DNA of 64,000 nt, taken from the NCBI RefSeq assembly GCF_017165765.1, contig NZ_JAFGZD010000002.1, positions 310,001 through 374,000 of the forward strand, written 5' to 3'. The stretch is from Pseudomonas capsici (lineage in GTDB: Bacteria; Pseudomonadota; Gammaproteobacteria; Pseudomonadales; Pseudomonadaceae). The position numbers and the translations under genes were made by a program. Below, in pieces: positions 1 through 10,175 of the stretch. Within the stretch, counting starts at the first letter, position 1. Each line of letters begins with the position of its first letter. Below the pieces are notes generated by a model that saw only the letters and a program-made list of their open reading frames with translations, searched no databases and was not told the DNA's origin.

Positions 1-2
1 CA

Positions 3-365
3 CGGATTCTGGGAATGGCCAGTGCCGGTGTGGCACCCCGTGTGATGGGAATCGGTCCGGTCCCGGCGGTGCGCAAGCTGGTCGAGCGCCTGGGATTGGC
101 AGTCTCCGATTTTGATGTCATCGAGCTCAACGAAGCCTTCGCCAGCCAGGGACTTGCCGTACTGCGCGAGCTTGGACTTGCCGACGATGCACCTCAGGTC
201 AATCCCAACGGTGGGGCGATTGCTCTGGGCCACCCATTGGGCATGAGCGGCGCAAGGCTGGTGTTGACGGCCTTGCATCATCTGGAAAAGACCGGAGGCC
301 GCAGAGGCCTGGCGACCATGTGCGTGGGAGTCGGGCAGGGGCTGGCGCTGGCCATCGAGGTGTAG
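3..365 (+). CDS. pcaF: beta-ketoadipyl-CoA thiolase, C-terminal part (PcaF)
   Basis: Only the last ~120 residues are present; the reading frame is open from the left edge of the window. The segment has thiolase C-terminal signatures: [10 protein letters not shown], the catalytic His loop [14 protein letters not shown], and the final Cys loop TMCVGVGQG. These hold the His and Cys of the thiolase active site. PcaF cleaves 3-oxoadipyl-CoA to succinyl-CoA and acetyl-CoA, the last step of the beta-ketoadipate pathway. The [11 protein letters not shown] wording and the adjacent pcaT-type transporter favour PcaF over a general acetyl-CoA acetyltransferase. The enzyme is cytoplasmic. The 217 bp between it and the transporter hold a fragment resembling a REP arm but no clear terminator. 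Confidence 0.85.
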   Translation, partial: RILGMASAGVAPRVMGIGPVPAVRKLVERLGLAVSDFDVIELNEAFASQGLAVLRELGLADDAPQVNPNGGAIALGHPLGMSGARLVLTALHHLEKTGGRRGLATMCVGVGQGLALAIEV

Positions 366-582
366 ACCGCCAGCAGGAGCGAATTCATTGGCTCTGTCCT
401 CGTTAAGTGTTGTGGTGTCTCTGGTACAGCGCTGGTGGTGAAGTCGCCAGCAAGCTGCCTCCCACAGTCCTCTGACGGACTTGCAACACTTGATGCAGAC
501 AGAGCGAATGGGCTGAATGGTTGTGCTTGTCGAGGTTGAGTGTTACAGATTGTTTCTAGTTGCCTGATAGGGATGAGGAACA

Positions 583-1887
583 ATGACAACGATAAACACA
601 ACGGAAACGCCTTACACCGCAGAAGAGCGTGGCAAGCGAATCTTCGCCATCGTAGGGGCCTCTTCCGGCAATCTCGTCGAGTGGTTCGACTTCTACATCT
701 ATGCCTTCTGCGCCATTTATTTCGCTCCGGCGTTTTTTCCTTCCGATGACCCGACAGTCCAGTTGCTCAATACCGCCGGGGTGTTTGCGGCCGGTTTTCT
801 GATGCGTCCGATTGGCGGTTGGCTGTTCGGACGGGTGGCTGACAAGCATGGGCGCAAGAATTCCATGCTGATCTCGGTCACCATGATGTGTGCAGGTTCC
901 CTGATCATTGCCTGTCTGCCGACCTATGCGTCGATTGGCGCCTGGGCACCTGCGCTGCTGCTGATGGCGCGTCTGCTGCAGGGGTTGTCGGTGGGCGGTG
1001 AATACGGCACCACGGCCACTTACATGAGCGAGGTCGCACTGCGCGGCAAGCGTGGTTTCTATGCATCCTTCCAGTACGTGACCCTGATTGGCGGGCAGTT
1101 GCTGGCGGTGCTGACCGTAGTGATTCTGCAGCAGTTTCTCAGCACTGAAGAACTGCGCGACTATGGCTGGCGTATCCCGTTCGTGATCGGTGCCTGTGCA
1201 GCGGTGATTGCCTTGTTGCTACGCCGCACCCTCAATGAAACCACCACTGCCGAAAGTCGTCAGGACAAGGACGCCGGTAGCATTGCCGCGCTGTTCAGGC
1301 ATCACAAGGCGGCATTCATTACGGTGCTGGGATACACCGCCGGTGGTTCGCTGATTTTCTATACCTTCACCACTTACATGCAGAAGTATCTGGTCAACAC
1401 GGGTGGCATGGAGCCCAAGACGGCCAGTTACATCATGACCGGTGCGCTGTTTCTGTACATGTGCATGCAGCCGTTCTTCGGGATGCTGGCTGACAGGATC
1501 GGGCGGCGTAATTCGATGTTGTGGTTCGGCGCGCTGGGTGCCCTGTGCACCGTGCCGATTCTGATGACCCTGAAAAGCAACACCAGCCCGTTCCTGGCTT
1601 TTGTGCTGATTACCCTGGCGCTGGCGATTGTCAGTTTCTACACCTCCATCAGCGGCCTGGTAAAAGCCGAGATGTTCCCGCCACAGGTGCGGGCGCTGGG
1701 TGTCGGTCTGGCTTACGCGGTCGCCAACGCGGTGTTTGGCGGTTCGGCGGAATACGTTGCCCTGAGCTTCAAGAGCAACGGCATGGAAAACACCTTCTAT
1801 TGGTACGTGACGGCCATGATGGTGGTGGCTTTCCTGTTCAGCCTGCGCTTGCCGAAGCAGCCGGCTTATCTGCATCACGATCACTGA
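583..1887 (+). CDS. pcaT: MFS dicarboxylate/alpha-ketoglutarate transporter (PcaT/KgtP type)
   Basis: This is a 434-residue inner-membrane protein of the metabolite:H+ symporter (MHS) branch of the major facilitator superfamily, with about 12 membrane segments. Family motifs are visible: [13 protein letters not shown] at the N-terminus, [18 protein letters not shown] in the loop between helices 2 and 3, and [13 protein letters not shown]. It reads very much like E. coli KgtP, and next to pcaF it matches PcaT of Pseudomonas, proposed to carry beta-ketoadipate or related dicarboxylates. The start at 583 has a GAGG ribosome site 5 bases upstream. In P. putida pcaBDC follow; here a terminator follows and the next gene is convergent. 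The substrate is inferred. Confidence 0.8.
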   Translation: MTTINTTETPYTAEERGKRIFAIVGASSGNLVEWFDFYIYAFCAIYFAPAFFPSDDPTVQLLNTAGVFAAGFLMRPIGGWLFGRVADKHGRKNSMLISVTMMCAGSLIIACLPTYASIGAWAPALLLMARLLQGLSVGGEYGTTATYMSEVALRGKRGFYASFQYVTLIGGQLLAVLTVVILQQFLSTEELRDYGWRIPFVIGACAAVIALLLRRTLNETTTAESRQDKDAGSIAALFRHHKAAFITVLGYTAGGSLIFYTFTTYMQKYLVNTGGMEPKTASYIMTGALFLYMCMQPFFGMLADRIGRRNSMLWFGALGALCTVPILMTLKSNTSPFLAFVLITLALAIVSFYTSISGLVKAEMFPPQVRALGVGLAYAVANAVFGGSAEYVALSFKSNGMENTFYWYVTAMMVVAFLFSLRLPKQPAYLHHDH

Positions 1888-1902
1888 TCGCGTTTTTCCG
1901 GG

Positions 1903-1938
1903 CACAAAAAAACCACCTGTTACGGTGGTTTTTTTGTG
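1903..1938. terminator. bidirectional intrinsic terminator
   Basis: A perfect 15-bp inverted repeat (CACAAAAAAACCACC and its complement) has a 6-base loop. The stem carries A-runs on one side and T-runs on the other, so it works in both directions. It sits between the convergent ends of pcaT and oprM. Confidence 0.9.
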
Positions 1939-1946
1939 AAGGCCGA

Positions 1947-3407
1947 TCAGAACAGTTGAACTGACGGTTTCTCCTTGGCTATCGGCTGTGCGCTGCTGGT
2001 CTGCTCGTACCAGCCGCCACCGAGGGCCTTGTACAGGTTGACCTCGCTGGTGAGCTGGGACAGGCGATCGGTGATCAGCGTCTGTTGTGCGCTGAACAGC
2101 GAGCGTTGTGCGTCGAGGAACGTCAGGTTACTGTCGATCCCGATGCGATAGCGACGCTCGGCAAGACGGTAGTAGTCCTGGCTGGCCGTGACGAAGTCGC
2201 GCTGGGCCTGGAGCTGCTCGTTATAGGTCTTGCGCGAGGCCAGGCCGTCGGAGACTTCCTGGAACGCGGTCTGAATCGCCTTCTCGTAGTTGGCGACGTT
2301 GATTTCCTTCTGGATCTTGGCGTAATCCAGGCTGGCGCGCAGGTTGCCGGCGTTGAAGATCGGCAGGTTGATGCTCGGCTGGAAGGCCCAGGTGCCCGAG
2401 CCTCCCCTGAACAGTCCCGACAGGTCGGGGCTGGCTGTACCGGCATTGGCCGTCAGGGTGATGCTCGGGAAGAACGCGGCGCGTGCTGCCCCGATGTTGG
2501 CGTTGGCGGCCATCAGGTTATGCTCGGCCTGCAGAATATCCGGGCGGCGTTGCAGCAGGTCGGACGGCAGACCAACCGGCATTTCGGTCAGCAGGTCGGC
2601 AGACAGCGGCTGCGCTTCAGGAAGGTTGTCAGGCAGGGCAGAACCCAGCAGCAGGGTCAGGTTGTTCTGATCCTGCGCAACCAGTCGTTGGTACTGGGCC
2701 AGTCTGGCCTTGGCACTTTCGACCGATGTGCGCGACTGGCTCAGGTCCAGCGCCGAAGCGACACCCACTTCATTGCTGCGCGAAGTCAGGCGATAGCTTT
2801 CCTCGTAGGTCTTGAGGGTTTCCTGAGTCAGCTTGAGCAGTTCCTTGTCGGCCTGCCAGGTCAGGTAGGCATTGGCGACGTTGGCCACCAGACTAATCTG
2901 GGTGCTGCGACGGGCTTCTTCGCTGGCGAAGTAAGTCTGCAAGGCCTGTTCGCTCAGGCTGCGTACGCGACCGAACAGGTCCAGCTCATAGGAGCTGATA
3001 CCCAGGTTTGCCGAGTACGAACTGGTGATGCCGGCCTGACCACTGGTGGACATGTCCGCTGGCACACGCTGGCGAGAGCCTGTGGCATTGGCCGATACAG
3101 CCGGGAACAGGTCCGAACGCTGGATGCGGTATTGCGCACGGTAAGCGTCGATGTTCAGTGCCGCGACCCGCAGGTCGCGGTTGTTGACCAGTGCCGTCTG
3201 GATCAGCTGTTGCAGTGCCGGGTCACGGAAGAACTGACGCCAGCCTTGCTCGGCGGCAGCTCTTTCGGCGGTCTCGGCCGGCAGGTAGGCAGGACCTTGC
3301 GGGTACTGCGCGGCAACGGGTGATTCCGGCTGCTTGTAGTCGGGAATCAAAGAGCAGCCGCTGAGAATGAACGCGCTAACTGCCAGAGAAATCAGGGACT
3401 TGCTCAT
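1947..3407 (-). CDS. oprM: outer-membrane efflux channel lipoprotein OprM
   Basis: This 486-residue protein is the outer-membrane factor of a tripartite RND pump. The N-terminus is a lipoprotein signal with lipobox LSGC (Cys at ~18), followed by [10 protein letters not shown] as in OprM/TtgC/NodT lipoproteins. Two OEP repeats form the TolC-like beta-barrel and helical tunnel; [19 protein letters not shown] and [15 protein letters not shown] are typical of the first and second repeat. Its start overlaps the mexB stop by 4 bp (ATGA), so the two are translationally coupled. As the last gene of mexAB-oprM it completes export of antibiotics, plant antimicrobials and other amphiphiles. Length is normal for the family. 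Confidence 0.95.
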   Translation of the reverse strand: MSKSLISLAVSAFILSGCSLIPDYKQPESPVAAQYPQGPAYLPAETAERAAAEQGWRQFFRDPALQQLIQTALVNNRDLRVAALNIDAYRAQYRIQRSDLFPAVSANATGSRQRVPADMSTSGQAGITSSYSANLGISSYELDLFGRVRSLSEQALQTYFASEEARRSTQISLVANVANAYLTWQADKELLKLTQETLKTYEESYRLTSRSNEVGVASALDLSQSRTSVESAKARLAQYQRLVAQDQNNLTLLLGSALPDNLPEAQPLSADLLTEMPVGLPSDLLQRRPDILQAEHNLMAANANIGAARAAFFPSITLTANAGTASPDLSGLFRGGSGTWAFQPSINLPIFNAGNLRASLDYAKIQKEINVANYEKAIQTAFQEVSDGLASRKTYNEQLQAQRDFVTASQDYYRLAERRYRIGIDSNLTFLDAQRSLFSAQQTLITDRLSQLTSEVNLYKALGGGWYEQTSSAQPIAKEKPSVQLF

Positions 3408-6400
3408 TGGCCAGCCTCATCGTGAGAGATAGGTTTCTGCTTGCTCTTGAAGAGCGCCGATATCGATACGAAAAACAGTGGGACCCAGAAGATGGCCAGG
3501 ACGACGGCGGTGATCATACCGCCAATTACGCCTGTACCGATCGAGTGTTGGCTGCCCGAGCCTGCGCCCGTGGAAATTGTCAGTGGGACAACACCCAGGA
3601 TGAAGGCCATGGAGGTCATGATGATCGGACGCAGGCGCATCCGGCAAGCCTCAATTGCAGCGTCAACCAGACTTTTACCCTGTTCGTGGAGTTCCTTGGC
3701 GAACTCCACGATCAGAATGGCGTTTTTCGCCGCCAGACCGACGGTCACCAGCAACCCTACCTGGAAGAACACGTCGTTCGACAGGCCGCGCATGCTGGTT
3801 GCGATCAACGCACCGATGACGCCCAGTGGAACCACCAGCATGACTGCGATCGGGATCGACCAGCTTTCATACAGAGCTGCCAGACAGAGGAAGACTACCA
3901 GCAGGGACAAGGCATACAGAGCAGGTGCCTGCGAACCGGACAGACGCTCCTCGTAGGACAGACCTGTCCAGGAGATACCGATGCCAGGTGGCAGTTTCTT
4001 GGCCAGTGCTTCTACTTCGGCCATGGCTTCGCCGGTACTGTAGCCCGGAGCCGGTGTACCGAGAACTTCCTCTGCCGCCACGCCGTTATAGCGCGACAGT
4101 TTAGGAGAGCCGTAGACCCACTTGCCGCTGGCGAATGCCGAGAAGGGCACCATCTCGCCAGCGCTGTTGCGCACGTACCATTTGTTCAGGTCTTCCGGTG
4201 TCATCCGGGCACCCGAATCGCCTTGCAGGTACACCTTCTTCACACGACCACGGTCGATGAAGTCGTTGACGTAGCGACCACCCAGGGCGATGGACAGGGT
4301 GTTGTTGATGTCCGACAGGGTGATGCCCAGTGCGCTGGCGCGCTCGTCGTCGATCAGCAACTGGTACTGCGGTTCATCGTTCAGACCGTTGGGACGCACG
4401 CCTGCCAGAACCTTGCTCTGGGACGCCATGCCCAGGAACTGGTTGCGGGCTTCCATGAGTTTTTCATGGCCGACACCGCCCTGGTCTTGCAGGTAAACGT
4501 CGAAACCGGTGGCGTTACCCAGTTCCAGTACCGACGGAGGTACTACGGCGAATACCATGGCATCGCGGAAGCTGAAGAAGTGCCCCTGGGCACGCTTGGC
4601 CAGCTCGAAAACGCTGTTTTCGGACGAGCGTTCATCCCATGGCTTGAGCATCACGAAGGCGATGGCCGAGCTCTGGCCACGGCCGGCGAAGTTGAAGCCG
4701 TTGACCGTGAACACCGATTTGACGGCCCCGGTTTCCTTGGTCAACAGGTATTCGCGCATGTTGTCGATGACTTGCTGCGTACGCTCCGACGACGAACCGG
4801 CAGGCGTCTGGATCTGGGCGAAGATAACGCCCTGGTCTTCTTCAGGCAGAAACGCGGCCGGAATGCGGGTGAACATCCAGATCATGCCAGCGCAGATCAG
4901 GATATAGCCCAGGTAGGCAGGGACTTTATGCTTGAGCATATTGCCCACGCCGCGCTCGTAGCTCACTACGCTGCGGTCGAAGGTGCGGTTGAACCAGCCG
5001 AAGAAGCCACGCTTGGGTTGACCATGCTTCTCGTGGTCGATGGGCTTGAGCATCGTGGCGCAAAGGGCAGGGGTGAAGATCAGGGCTACAACCACCGAGA
5101 GCGCCATCGCCGAAACGATAGTGATCGAGAACTGTTTGTAGATCACCCCGGTCGAGCCACCGAAGAACGCCATGGGCAGCAGAACCGCCGACAGAACCAG
5201 TGCAATACCCACCAGTGCGCCCTGGATCTGTTCCATGGACTTGATGGTTGCCTGTCTGGGGGACAGTTTTTCTTCTGCCATGACCCGTTCGACGTTTTCC
5301 ACCACGACAATGGCGTCGTCCACCAACAGGCCGATGGCCAGGATCATGCCGAACATGGTCAGGGTGTTGATGGTGAAGCCGAAGGCCGCGAGGATGCCGA
5401 AAGTACCCAGCAATACTACCGGGACGGTCAGTGTGGTGATGACCGTGGCGCGGAAGTTCTGCAGGAACAGGTACATCACCAGGAACACCAGGACAATCGC
5501 TTCGCCCAGGGTATGAACAACCCCGGAAATCGACTCGCTGACCACTGGAGTGGTGTCATACGGGTAAACGACTTTCATGCCTGGCGGGAAGAACGGCTCA
5601 AGCGAGGAAATCGTTGCACGGATTGCCTTGGCGGTATCCAGGGCGTTGGCGCCGGGGGCCAGCTTGATCGCCAGACCGGAAGCCGGTTTGCCGTTGTACT
5701 GGGAGTCGACGCTGTAGTTTTCTGCACCCAGACCTACCGTGGCGACGTCCTTGATACGTACCTGAGAACCGTCGGTGTTGACTTTCAGCAGGATATTGCC
5801 GAACTGCTCCGCGGTTTGCAGGCGGGTCTTGCCGATGATGGTGGCGTTCAGTTGCTGGCCGCTGATGGCGGGCAGGCCACCCAGTTGACCGGAAGAAACC
5901 TGGACGTTCTGGGCGGTGATGGCGCTGCTGACATCAACCGGAGTCAACTGGAAGTTGTTCAGCTTGGCCGGGTCGAGCCAGATACGCATGGCGTACTGGG
6001 CACCGAACACCTGGAAGTCACCCACACCGGAAGTCCGGGAAATCGGGTCCTGCATGTTCGACACGATGTAGTTGGCAAGGTCTTCCTTGCCCATGCTGCC
6101 ATCTTCGGACACCAGACCGATCACCATCAGGAAGTTTTTCACTGCCTTGGTGACACGGATGCCCTGCTGCTGGACTTCCTGAGGTAACAGCGGTGTGGCC
6201 AGGTTCAGTTTGTTCTGCACCTGGACCTGCGCTGTATCCGGGTTGGTCCCCTGGTTGAAGGTCGCAGTGATGGTCATGCTGCCGTCGGAGTTACTTTCCG
6301 AGCTGACATAACGCAGGTTGTCGATACCGTTGAGCTGTTGCTCGATGACCTGCACCACGGTGTCCTGCACGGTCTGTGCAGAGGCACCCGGGTAGGTCAC

Positions 6401-6538
6401 CTGGATCGCGATGGCTGGCGGCGCGATGCTCGGGTACTGGTTGATCGGCAGGCTGAGGATCGACAGGGAGCCGACCAGCATGATCACCAGGGCGATTACC
6501 CAGGCGAAAATCGGGCGATCGATAAAGAATTTCGACAT
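3404..6538 (-). CDS. mexB: RND multidrug efflux pump, inner-membrane subunit MexB
   Basis: This 1044-residue hydrophobe/amphiphile efflux-1 (HAE1) pump has the standard length of MexB/AcrB. It opens with [16 protein letters not shown], contains the proton-relay pair in [16 protein letters not shown] (about D407/D408 in MexB numbering) and the second-half signature [12 protein letters not shown]. Two halves of six helices enclose large periplasmic porter and docking domains. It exchanges protons for drugs taken from the periplasm or membrane. It starts 3 bp after mexA and overlaps oprM by 4 bp, so the three form one operon. A long open frame on the opposite strand is only a codon-bias shadow. 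Confidence 0.97.
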   Translation of the reverse strand: MSKFFIDRPIFAWVIALVIMLVGSLSILSLPINQYPSIAPPAIAIQVTYPGASAQTVQDTVVQVIEQQLNGIDNLRYVSSESNSDGSMTITATFNQGTNPDTAQVQVQNKLNLATPLLPQEVQQQGIRVTKAVKNFLMVIGLVSEDGSMGKEDLANYIVSNMQDPISRTSGVGDFQVFGAQYAMRIWLDPAKLNNFQLTPVDVSSAITAQNVQVSSGQLGGLPAISGQQLNATIIGKTRLQTAEQFGNILLKVNTDGSQVRIKDVATVGLGAENYSVDSQYNGKPASGLAIKLAPGANALDTAKAIRATISSLEPFFPPGMKVVYPYDTTPVVSESISGVVHTLGEAIVLVFLVMYLFLQNFRATVITTLTVPVVLLGTFGILAAFGFTINTLTMFGMILAIGLLVDDAIVVVENVERVMAEEKLSPRQATIKSMEQIQGALVGIALVLSAVLLPMAFFGGSTGVIYKQFSITIVSAMALSVVVALIFTPALCATMLKPIDHEKHGQPKRGFFGWFNRTFDRSVVSYERGVGNMLKHKVPAYLGYILICAGMIWMFTRIPAAFLPEEDQGVIFAQIQTPAGSSSERTQQVIDNMREYLLTKETGAVKSVFTVNGFNFAGRGQSSAIAFVMLKPWDERSSENSVFELAKRAQGHFFSFRDAMVFAVVPPSVLELGNATGFDVYLQDQGGVGHEKLMEARNQFLGMASQSKVLAGVRPNGLNDEPQYQLLIDDERASALGITLSDINNTLSIALGGRYVNDFIDRGRVKKVYLQGDSGARMTPEDLNKWYVRNSAGEMVPFSAFASGKWVYGSPKLSRYNGVAAEEVLGTPAPGYSTGEAMAEVEALAKKLPPGIGISWTGLSYEERLSGSQAPALYALSLLVVFLCLAALYESWSIPIAVMLVVPLGVIGALIATSMRGLSNDVFFQVGLLVTVGLAAKNAILIVEFAKELHEQGKSLVDAAIEACRMRLRPIIMTSMAFILGVVPLTISTGAGSGSQHSIGTGVIGGMITAVVLAIFWVPLFFVSISALFKSKQKPISHDEAGQ

Positions 6539-6541
6539 GGG

Positions 6542-7702
6542 TTACTCCCCTTTGCTGCCTGCGGCTTTTTCAGTGGCCGGGGCAGGCGCCGGGTTTGCTC
6601 CTTTGACGTTGGTCGCTTCTGCGACTTTCACTTCCGCGCCCGGTTTGACGTACTGCAGACCTTCGGTGATGACGCGATCGCCGGCATTGAGGCCTTCTTC
6701 GATCAGCCACTCGCTGCCCACGGTACGCTTGGCCACCAGAGTGCGCAGTTCGACCTTGTTGTCCTGGTTGACGACAAGAGCAGTCGGCGTGCCTTTCTGG
6801 TCGCGGGTCACACCTTGCTGCGGCGCGAGGATGGCCTGGGCACTGACACCGGCCTGCAACTGGGCGTGAACGAACATGCCTGGCAGCAGGCGATGTTCAG
6901 GGTTCGGGAAGACAGCGCGCAGGGTTACGGAACCGGTGCCCTGATCAACCGAAACTTCCGAGAATTCCAGTTTGCCTTCCAGCGGATAGACGCTGGAGTC
7001 TTCCAGAGTCAGCTTGACCTTGGCGGCGTTGTCGCCTGCCTTCTGCAGCTTGCCACTTTCGAGGTCTGAACGAAGTTTCAGCATGTTTGCCGAAGATTGC
7101 ACAACGTCGACGTAGATCGGGTCGAGCTGCTGAATGGTTGCCATGGCTTCGGTCTGGGCACTGCTGACCAGCGCACCTTCGGTGACGGCGGAGCGACCGA
7201 TGCGACCCGAGATCGGTGCCAGCACCTTGGTGTAGCGCAGGTTGATCTGGGCGGTCTGCAGGGCGGCCTGGGCTTCCTGGCTGGACGCTACGGCCGTGTC
7301 GTACTCCTGGCGACTCACGGCTTGCTCGCTCACCAGTTGCTTGTAGCGATCAGCCAGGGACCTGGCCGACTGCAAGGTGGCCTGGGCGCTGGTGGCGGTC
7401 GCTTCATAAAGAGCCGGGTCGATCTGATACAGCTGCTGGCCAGCTTTGACATCGCCGCCTTCAGTGAACAGACGCTTGAGAATGATGCCGTTGACCTGCG
7501 GGCGCACTTCGGCCACGCGGAAGGCTGTGGTGCGGCCGGGAAGCTCTGTGGTCAGGGCATAAGGCTGGGCTTTGAGGGTTACGACGCCGACCTGAGGGAT
7601 CTGAGCCGGCGGTGCCGCCTCTTCCTTCTTACTACAGCCACTGAGCATTGTTGCCAGGGCGACGGCAGTGACCAGAACGGTAACAGCTGGCTTGAATTGC
7701 AT
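6542..7702 (-). CDS. mexA: RND efflux periplasmic adaptor lipoprotein MexA
   Basis: This 386-residue membrane-fusion protein is first in mexAB-oprM. The lipobox LSGC is followed by SKKEEAAPPAQ; Cys at ~23 would be lipidated and anchor the protein to the inner membrane. The body shows the barrel-sandwich hybrid motif VNGIILKRLFTEGGDVKAGQ, a helical hairpin with TLQSARSLADRYKQL, and the lipoyl half VLAPISGRIGRS. It bridges MexB to OprM across the periplasm. The C-terminal Ala/Pro/Lys-rich tail is usual for the TtgA/MexA branch. The divergent regulator and its operator lie directly upstream. Confidence 0.95.
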   Translation of the reverse strand: MQFKPAVTVLVTAVALATMLSGCSKKEEAAPPAQIPQVGVVTLKAQPYALTTELPGRTTAFRVAEVRPQVNGIILKRLFTEGGDVKAGQQLYQIDPALYEATATSAQATLQSARSLADRYKQLVSEQAVSRQEYDTAVASSQEAQAALQTAQINLRYTKVLAPISGRIGRSAVTEGALVSSAQTEAMATIQQLDPIYVDVVQSSANMLKLRSDLESGKLQKAGDNAAKVKLTLEDSSVYPLEGKLEFSEVSVDQGTGSVTLRAVFPNPEHRLLPGMFVHAQLQAGVSAQAILAPQQGVTRDQKGTPTALVVNQDNKVELRTLVAKRTVGSEWLIEEGLNAGDRVITEGLQYVKPGAEVKVAEATNVKGANPAPAPATEKAAGSKGE

Positions 7703-7795
7703 GAAGATCCTCGGGGGCAGGAGCCTGTTTACGCAAGGGAGTTGGAAATGTAAAAAAATATTTCGGCTAGATAAGTAGCATGCTAAGGAATATAC

Positions 7796-7817
7796 TTACA
7801 TTCACGGTTGTTTGTAA
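7796..7817. promoter_or_regulatory. TtgR/PmeR-type operator between mexA and its regulator
   Basis: In the 238-bp divergent region, TTACA at 7796-7800 is mirrored by TGTAA at 7813-7817 around a 12-bp centre (TTCACGGTTGTT). On the minus strand the stretch resembles, from memory, the TtgR operator of P. putida (TTACAAACAACC followed by GAATGTAAGTATA). It lies about 100 bp upstream of mexA and about 125 bp upstream of the regulator start, so it can repress both. Confidence 0.75.
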
Positions 7818-7940
7818 ACATCTTCTTGCCAGCTCAGAGGCTGGCGATTGCAAGCTCGGGACAAGGCCGCACAAATGCCGCCCGACCCTGTTTTCAGGCC
7901 TTGTTGTACGGCCCTGAAGAATTTTTTGAGGTTTATTGCC

Positions 7941-8573
7941 ATGGTCCGCCGCACCAAAGAGGAAGCCCAGGTTACTCGCAGTCAGATTCTGCAGGCTGCC
8001 GAACAAGCCTTCTACGAGCGGGGCGTTGCCCGCACGACGCTCGCCGATATCGCGACGCTTGCTGGCGTGACACGCGGGGCTATCTATTGGCACTTCACCA
8101 ACAAGGCCGAACTGGTGCAGGCGATGCTCGACAGCCTGAAGGAACCGCTCGAGGACATGGCTCAAGCCAGCGAAGATGAAAACGAAGTCGACCCGCTGGG
8201 GTGCATGAGAAAGCTGTTGGTTCGTTTGTTTCATGACATTGCAGTCGACCCGAAAACACGGCGCATCAACGAAATCCTTTTCCACAAGTGCGAGTTCACG
8301 GATGAAATGTGCGATTTTCGGCGTCAGCGTCAAGCCAACACCATCTTGTGTCATGAGCGGATCCGCCTCGCGTTGAGCAATGCCGTACGCCGTGGGCAAT
8401 TGCCTGCCTCGCTGGACGTTACACGCGCTGCGGTCAGCCTGTTTTCCTATATCAATGGCGTCATGTATCAATGGCTGCTGGTCCCCGAAAGCTTTTCGCT
8501 GTCCGGGAGTGCCGAGCAACTCGTCGACAGTTGCATGGACATGTTGCAGTACAGCCCTGCCTTGCGGGCCTGA
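7941..8573 (+). CDS. pmeR: TetR-family repressor of mexAB-oprM (PmeR/TtgR)
   Basis: This 210-residue TetR-family regulator is divergent from mexAB-oprM. The N-terminal helix-turn-helix spans residues ~10-57 ([23 protein letters not shown]). The ligand domain carries [11 protein letters not shown] and [18 protein letters not shown], characteristic of TtgR/PmeR/MexR-AcrR-type repressors that bind flavonoids, antibiotics and other pump substrates. I chose the ATG at 7941 ([10 protein letters not shown]), because it matches the TtgR N-terminus and has GAGG 9 bases upstream; an in-frame upstream start would add 31 unlikely residues. It probably represses both itself and the pump, releasing DNA when an effector binds. 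Confidence 0.92.
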   Translation: MVRRTKEEAQVTRSQILQAAEQAFYERGVARTTLADIATLAGVTRGAIYWHFTNKAELVQAMLDSLKEPLEDMAQASEDENEVDPLGCMRKLLVRLFHDIAVDPKTRRINEILFHKCEFTDEMCDFRRQRQANTILCHERIRLALSNAVRRGQLPASLDVTRAAVSLFSYINGVMYQWLLVPESFSLSGSAEQLVDSCMDMLQYSPALRA

Positions 8574-8592
8574 GAACCACCCTGGCTGTGCG

Positions 8593-8617
8593 GCAGGTCA
8601 ATATAGTCCTGACCTGC
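8593..8617 (+). terminator. hairpin after pmeR, probable terminator
   Basis: GCAGGTCA and TGACCTGC form an 8-bp perfect stem with a 9-base loop, 19 bp after the pmeR stop. There is no T-run, so the terminator call is tentative. Confidence 0.4.
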
Positions 8618-8663
8618 ACGTACAGGCCAGCATATAACGCCAATCCCCCGCGCTTTGGATAGG

Positions 8664-8683
8664 TTGTTTACCTATTGTTTACC
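8664..8683. promoter_or_regulatory. 11-bp-phased direct repeat TTGTTTACC upstream of the DUF3396 gene
   Basis: TTGTTTACC occurs at 8664 and again at 8675, exactly one helical turn apart, in the 468-bp gap between pmeR and the DUF3396 gene. This is the spacing used by many regulators that bind tandem half-sites. No regulator is assigned. The rest of 8618-8869 shows an AT-rich GGCTATATAAAAGCC stretch near 8711 that could be part of a promoter, and no gene. Confidence 0.3.
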
Positions 8684-8869
8684 TTTGCGGCCTCAGTGCA
8701 TCTTCTTCACGGCTATATAAAAGCCTTGGGATGACAATGGCTTTGTAGGAGTCAGGTAGGACATTTCTCGAAGCATGTAGCTGATTTCCCAAACTGATTT
8801 CCGTGTATTGCTCCGCTCTCAAACTCCCTTCAATCTTCGTCCCTTAACAAACAAACGGGAGGAGGTTGC

Positions 8870-9061
8870 ATGTTTTTATTGAATCTTGCGCCCATATGCT
8901 CTGAAGTCGACAGCAACTTCATCACTATCGAAATAGCCCGTTCCGGCTGTCGCAGGAGGGCAGCAACTCTGGTCACGGCAGAACCTTCTGTGTACGGCAT
9001 GGACGCCACCCTGATCCGAAGGATCATCGGGAGGACGGGTCATGTCAGAAACCTTATCTGA
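8870..9061 (+). CDS. possible 63-residue ORF coupled to the DUF3396 gene
   Basis: The ATG at 8870 has a very strong ribosome site (GGGAGGAGG, 8857-8865). The frame runs 63 codons and stops at 9061, overlapping the start of the next gene by 20 bp, which would allow translational coupling. The product has no signal peptide, membrane segment or family resemblance I recognise, and its composition (several Arg, three Cys) is not strongly protein-like. It could be a leader ORF that sets translation of the immunity-like gene, or a remnant of a lost partner. Support is the Shine-Dalgarno sequence and the overlap only. Confidence 0.3.
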   Translation: MFLLNLAPICSEVDSNFITIEIARSGCRRRAATLVTAEPSVYGMDATLIRRIIGRTGHVRNLI

Positions 9062-10172
9062 CCCTGTGAGGTTATTGGCTCGGCTTGATGCTCAATCTGA
9101 ACACCTGGCGGTGGATTGTTCCGAAGGTGTCCCGGTTGTCCGTCTTGGACTGATCACTACCCTGTATTTCAAGCAGGGCCATACACAAGAAGCCAAGCGT
9201 CGTGTCGAGGCCTGTTTCTCGCGCTTCTATGACGCCTTCAAACCGATGCTCAAATGGCAGCTCTATAACCGGATGCGGCGCCTTACGGCCTCGGGGTTTG
9301 CTTCGTGCAGGCGTCAGATTCTGCAAAGTCCGCCGGATGTGCAGTTCGCCTGGTCCATCGCCAGCGCTACCCAGGCCGAGGTCGCCACCTACAGTCTGTT
9401 TGTGATGAACACCTCGCAAGGCCAGGCCGACAATGACCGTTCCTGTCTGAAGATGGTTTTGCCCTGGTCATATCTGGCCGAGTCCGATGGCCTGAAACGT
9501 TATGAAGACTGGATCAGATACCTGTGCAGCGAGGTCCGAGCCGAGCATGGGTTTGGCAGTCTGGCCTGCGTGCTGCCGGGGGACGGACACCATTACCTGC
9601 CACTGGAGTATCAGTTCGCCCAGGAGTATCCCGGGTTGATGGTCGATCCCGGCCCGCATATAGAAAGCCTGCGACTGCTTGAGCACATCAAGGGGGTGGG
9701 CTGGTACACCGTATTGGGCGAGTCGTTCGTAAAACGGCTTGGCGGTAGCGACAGGGTGCGGGGCAAGTTGAGTGGCTGCAGCGACATCGTTTTTCATACT
9801 TACAGCAACGGCTTGATGATTCGTGCCGGCGCAGTGCCGCAACTGGGCAGCGGGGGAGTGGCCCCCGACGTCTACAGGGAGGTCAACAAGGTCATCAAAC
9901 CGATCCGCCTGCAGGATACCGGCTGTCTTCACCCTTATCTGGTTCCGGGAGTGGGATTTACCAAGGAAACCACTGCGCAGTGGTATGCCCGTTTCGACGA
10001 GAAGCCTGTCCCGCCGGTCAATGCAGGCGATGCCTGTCCAAGATCCGGCTACTGGTTCAGCAATGCCAAGGTGCGTTCCCGCCGCTTTTTCACTCAGGGT
10101 GAAATCATGCCTGCATTCGCCCATATCAAGGTCGGCCGCACCCAGTGGTTCTGGGCGCAGCAGGACGACTGA
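9042..10172 (+). CDS. DUF3396 family protein, TsiV-like type VI immunity protein
   Basis: The 376-residue protein resembles the DUF3396 family, which includes TsiV immunity proteins against VRR-Nuc DNase effectors of type VI secretion. The characteristic pattern is visible: an N-terminal VVRLGLITTLYFKQGHT, a central segment with W, GS and Y residues, the HIESLRLLEHIKGVGWYTVLGE block, and an aromatic-rich end. It lacks a signal peptide, as expected for cytoplasmic immunity to a nuclease. GGGAGG lies about 7 bases before the ATG. No VRR-Nuc, VgrG or PAAR gene adjoins it, so it is an orphan here: either protection against competitors or a relic. The family call is from motif memory. Confidence 0.65.
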   Translation: MSETLSDPVRLLARLDAQSEHLAVDCSEGVPVVRLGLITTLYFKQGHTQEAKRRVEACFSRFYDAFKPMLKWQLYNRMRRLTASGFASCRRQILQSPPDVQFAWSIASATQAEVATYSLFVMNTSQGQADNDRSCLKMVLPWSYLAESDGLKRYEDWIRYLCSEVRAEHGFGSLACVLPGDGHHYLPLEYQFAQEYPGLMVDPGPHIESLRLLEHIKGVGWYTVLGESFVKRLGGSDRVRGKLSGCSDIVFHTYSNGLMIRAGAVPQLGSGGVAPDVYREVNKVIKPIRLQDTGCLHPYLVPGVGFTKETTAQWYARFDEKPVPPVNAGDACPRSGYWFSNAKVRSRRFFTQGEIMPAFAHIKVGRTQWFWAQQDD

Positions 10173-10175
10173 GCC

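Noticed and set aside
3407..6187. A 926-codon open frame antisense to mexB
   Set aside because: It is a shadow of mexB codon bias: no ribosome site, composition rich in His, Gln and Asp, and no family resemblance. Similar long antisense frames lie over oprM, hscC, bglX and the carboxylase.
8870..9061. VRR-Nuc type VI effector partner for the DUF3396 protein
   Set aside because: The 63-residue product is too short and shows no nuclease motif.
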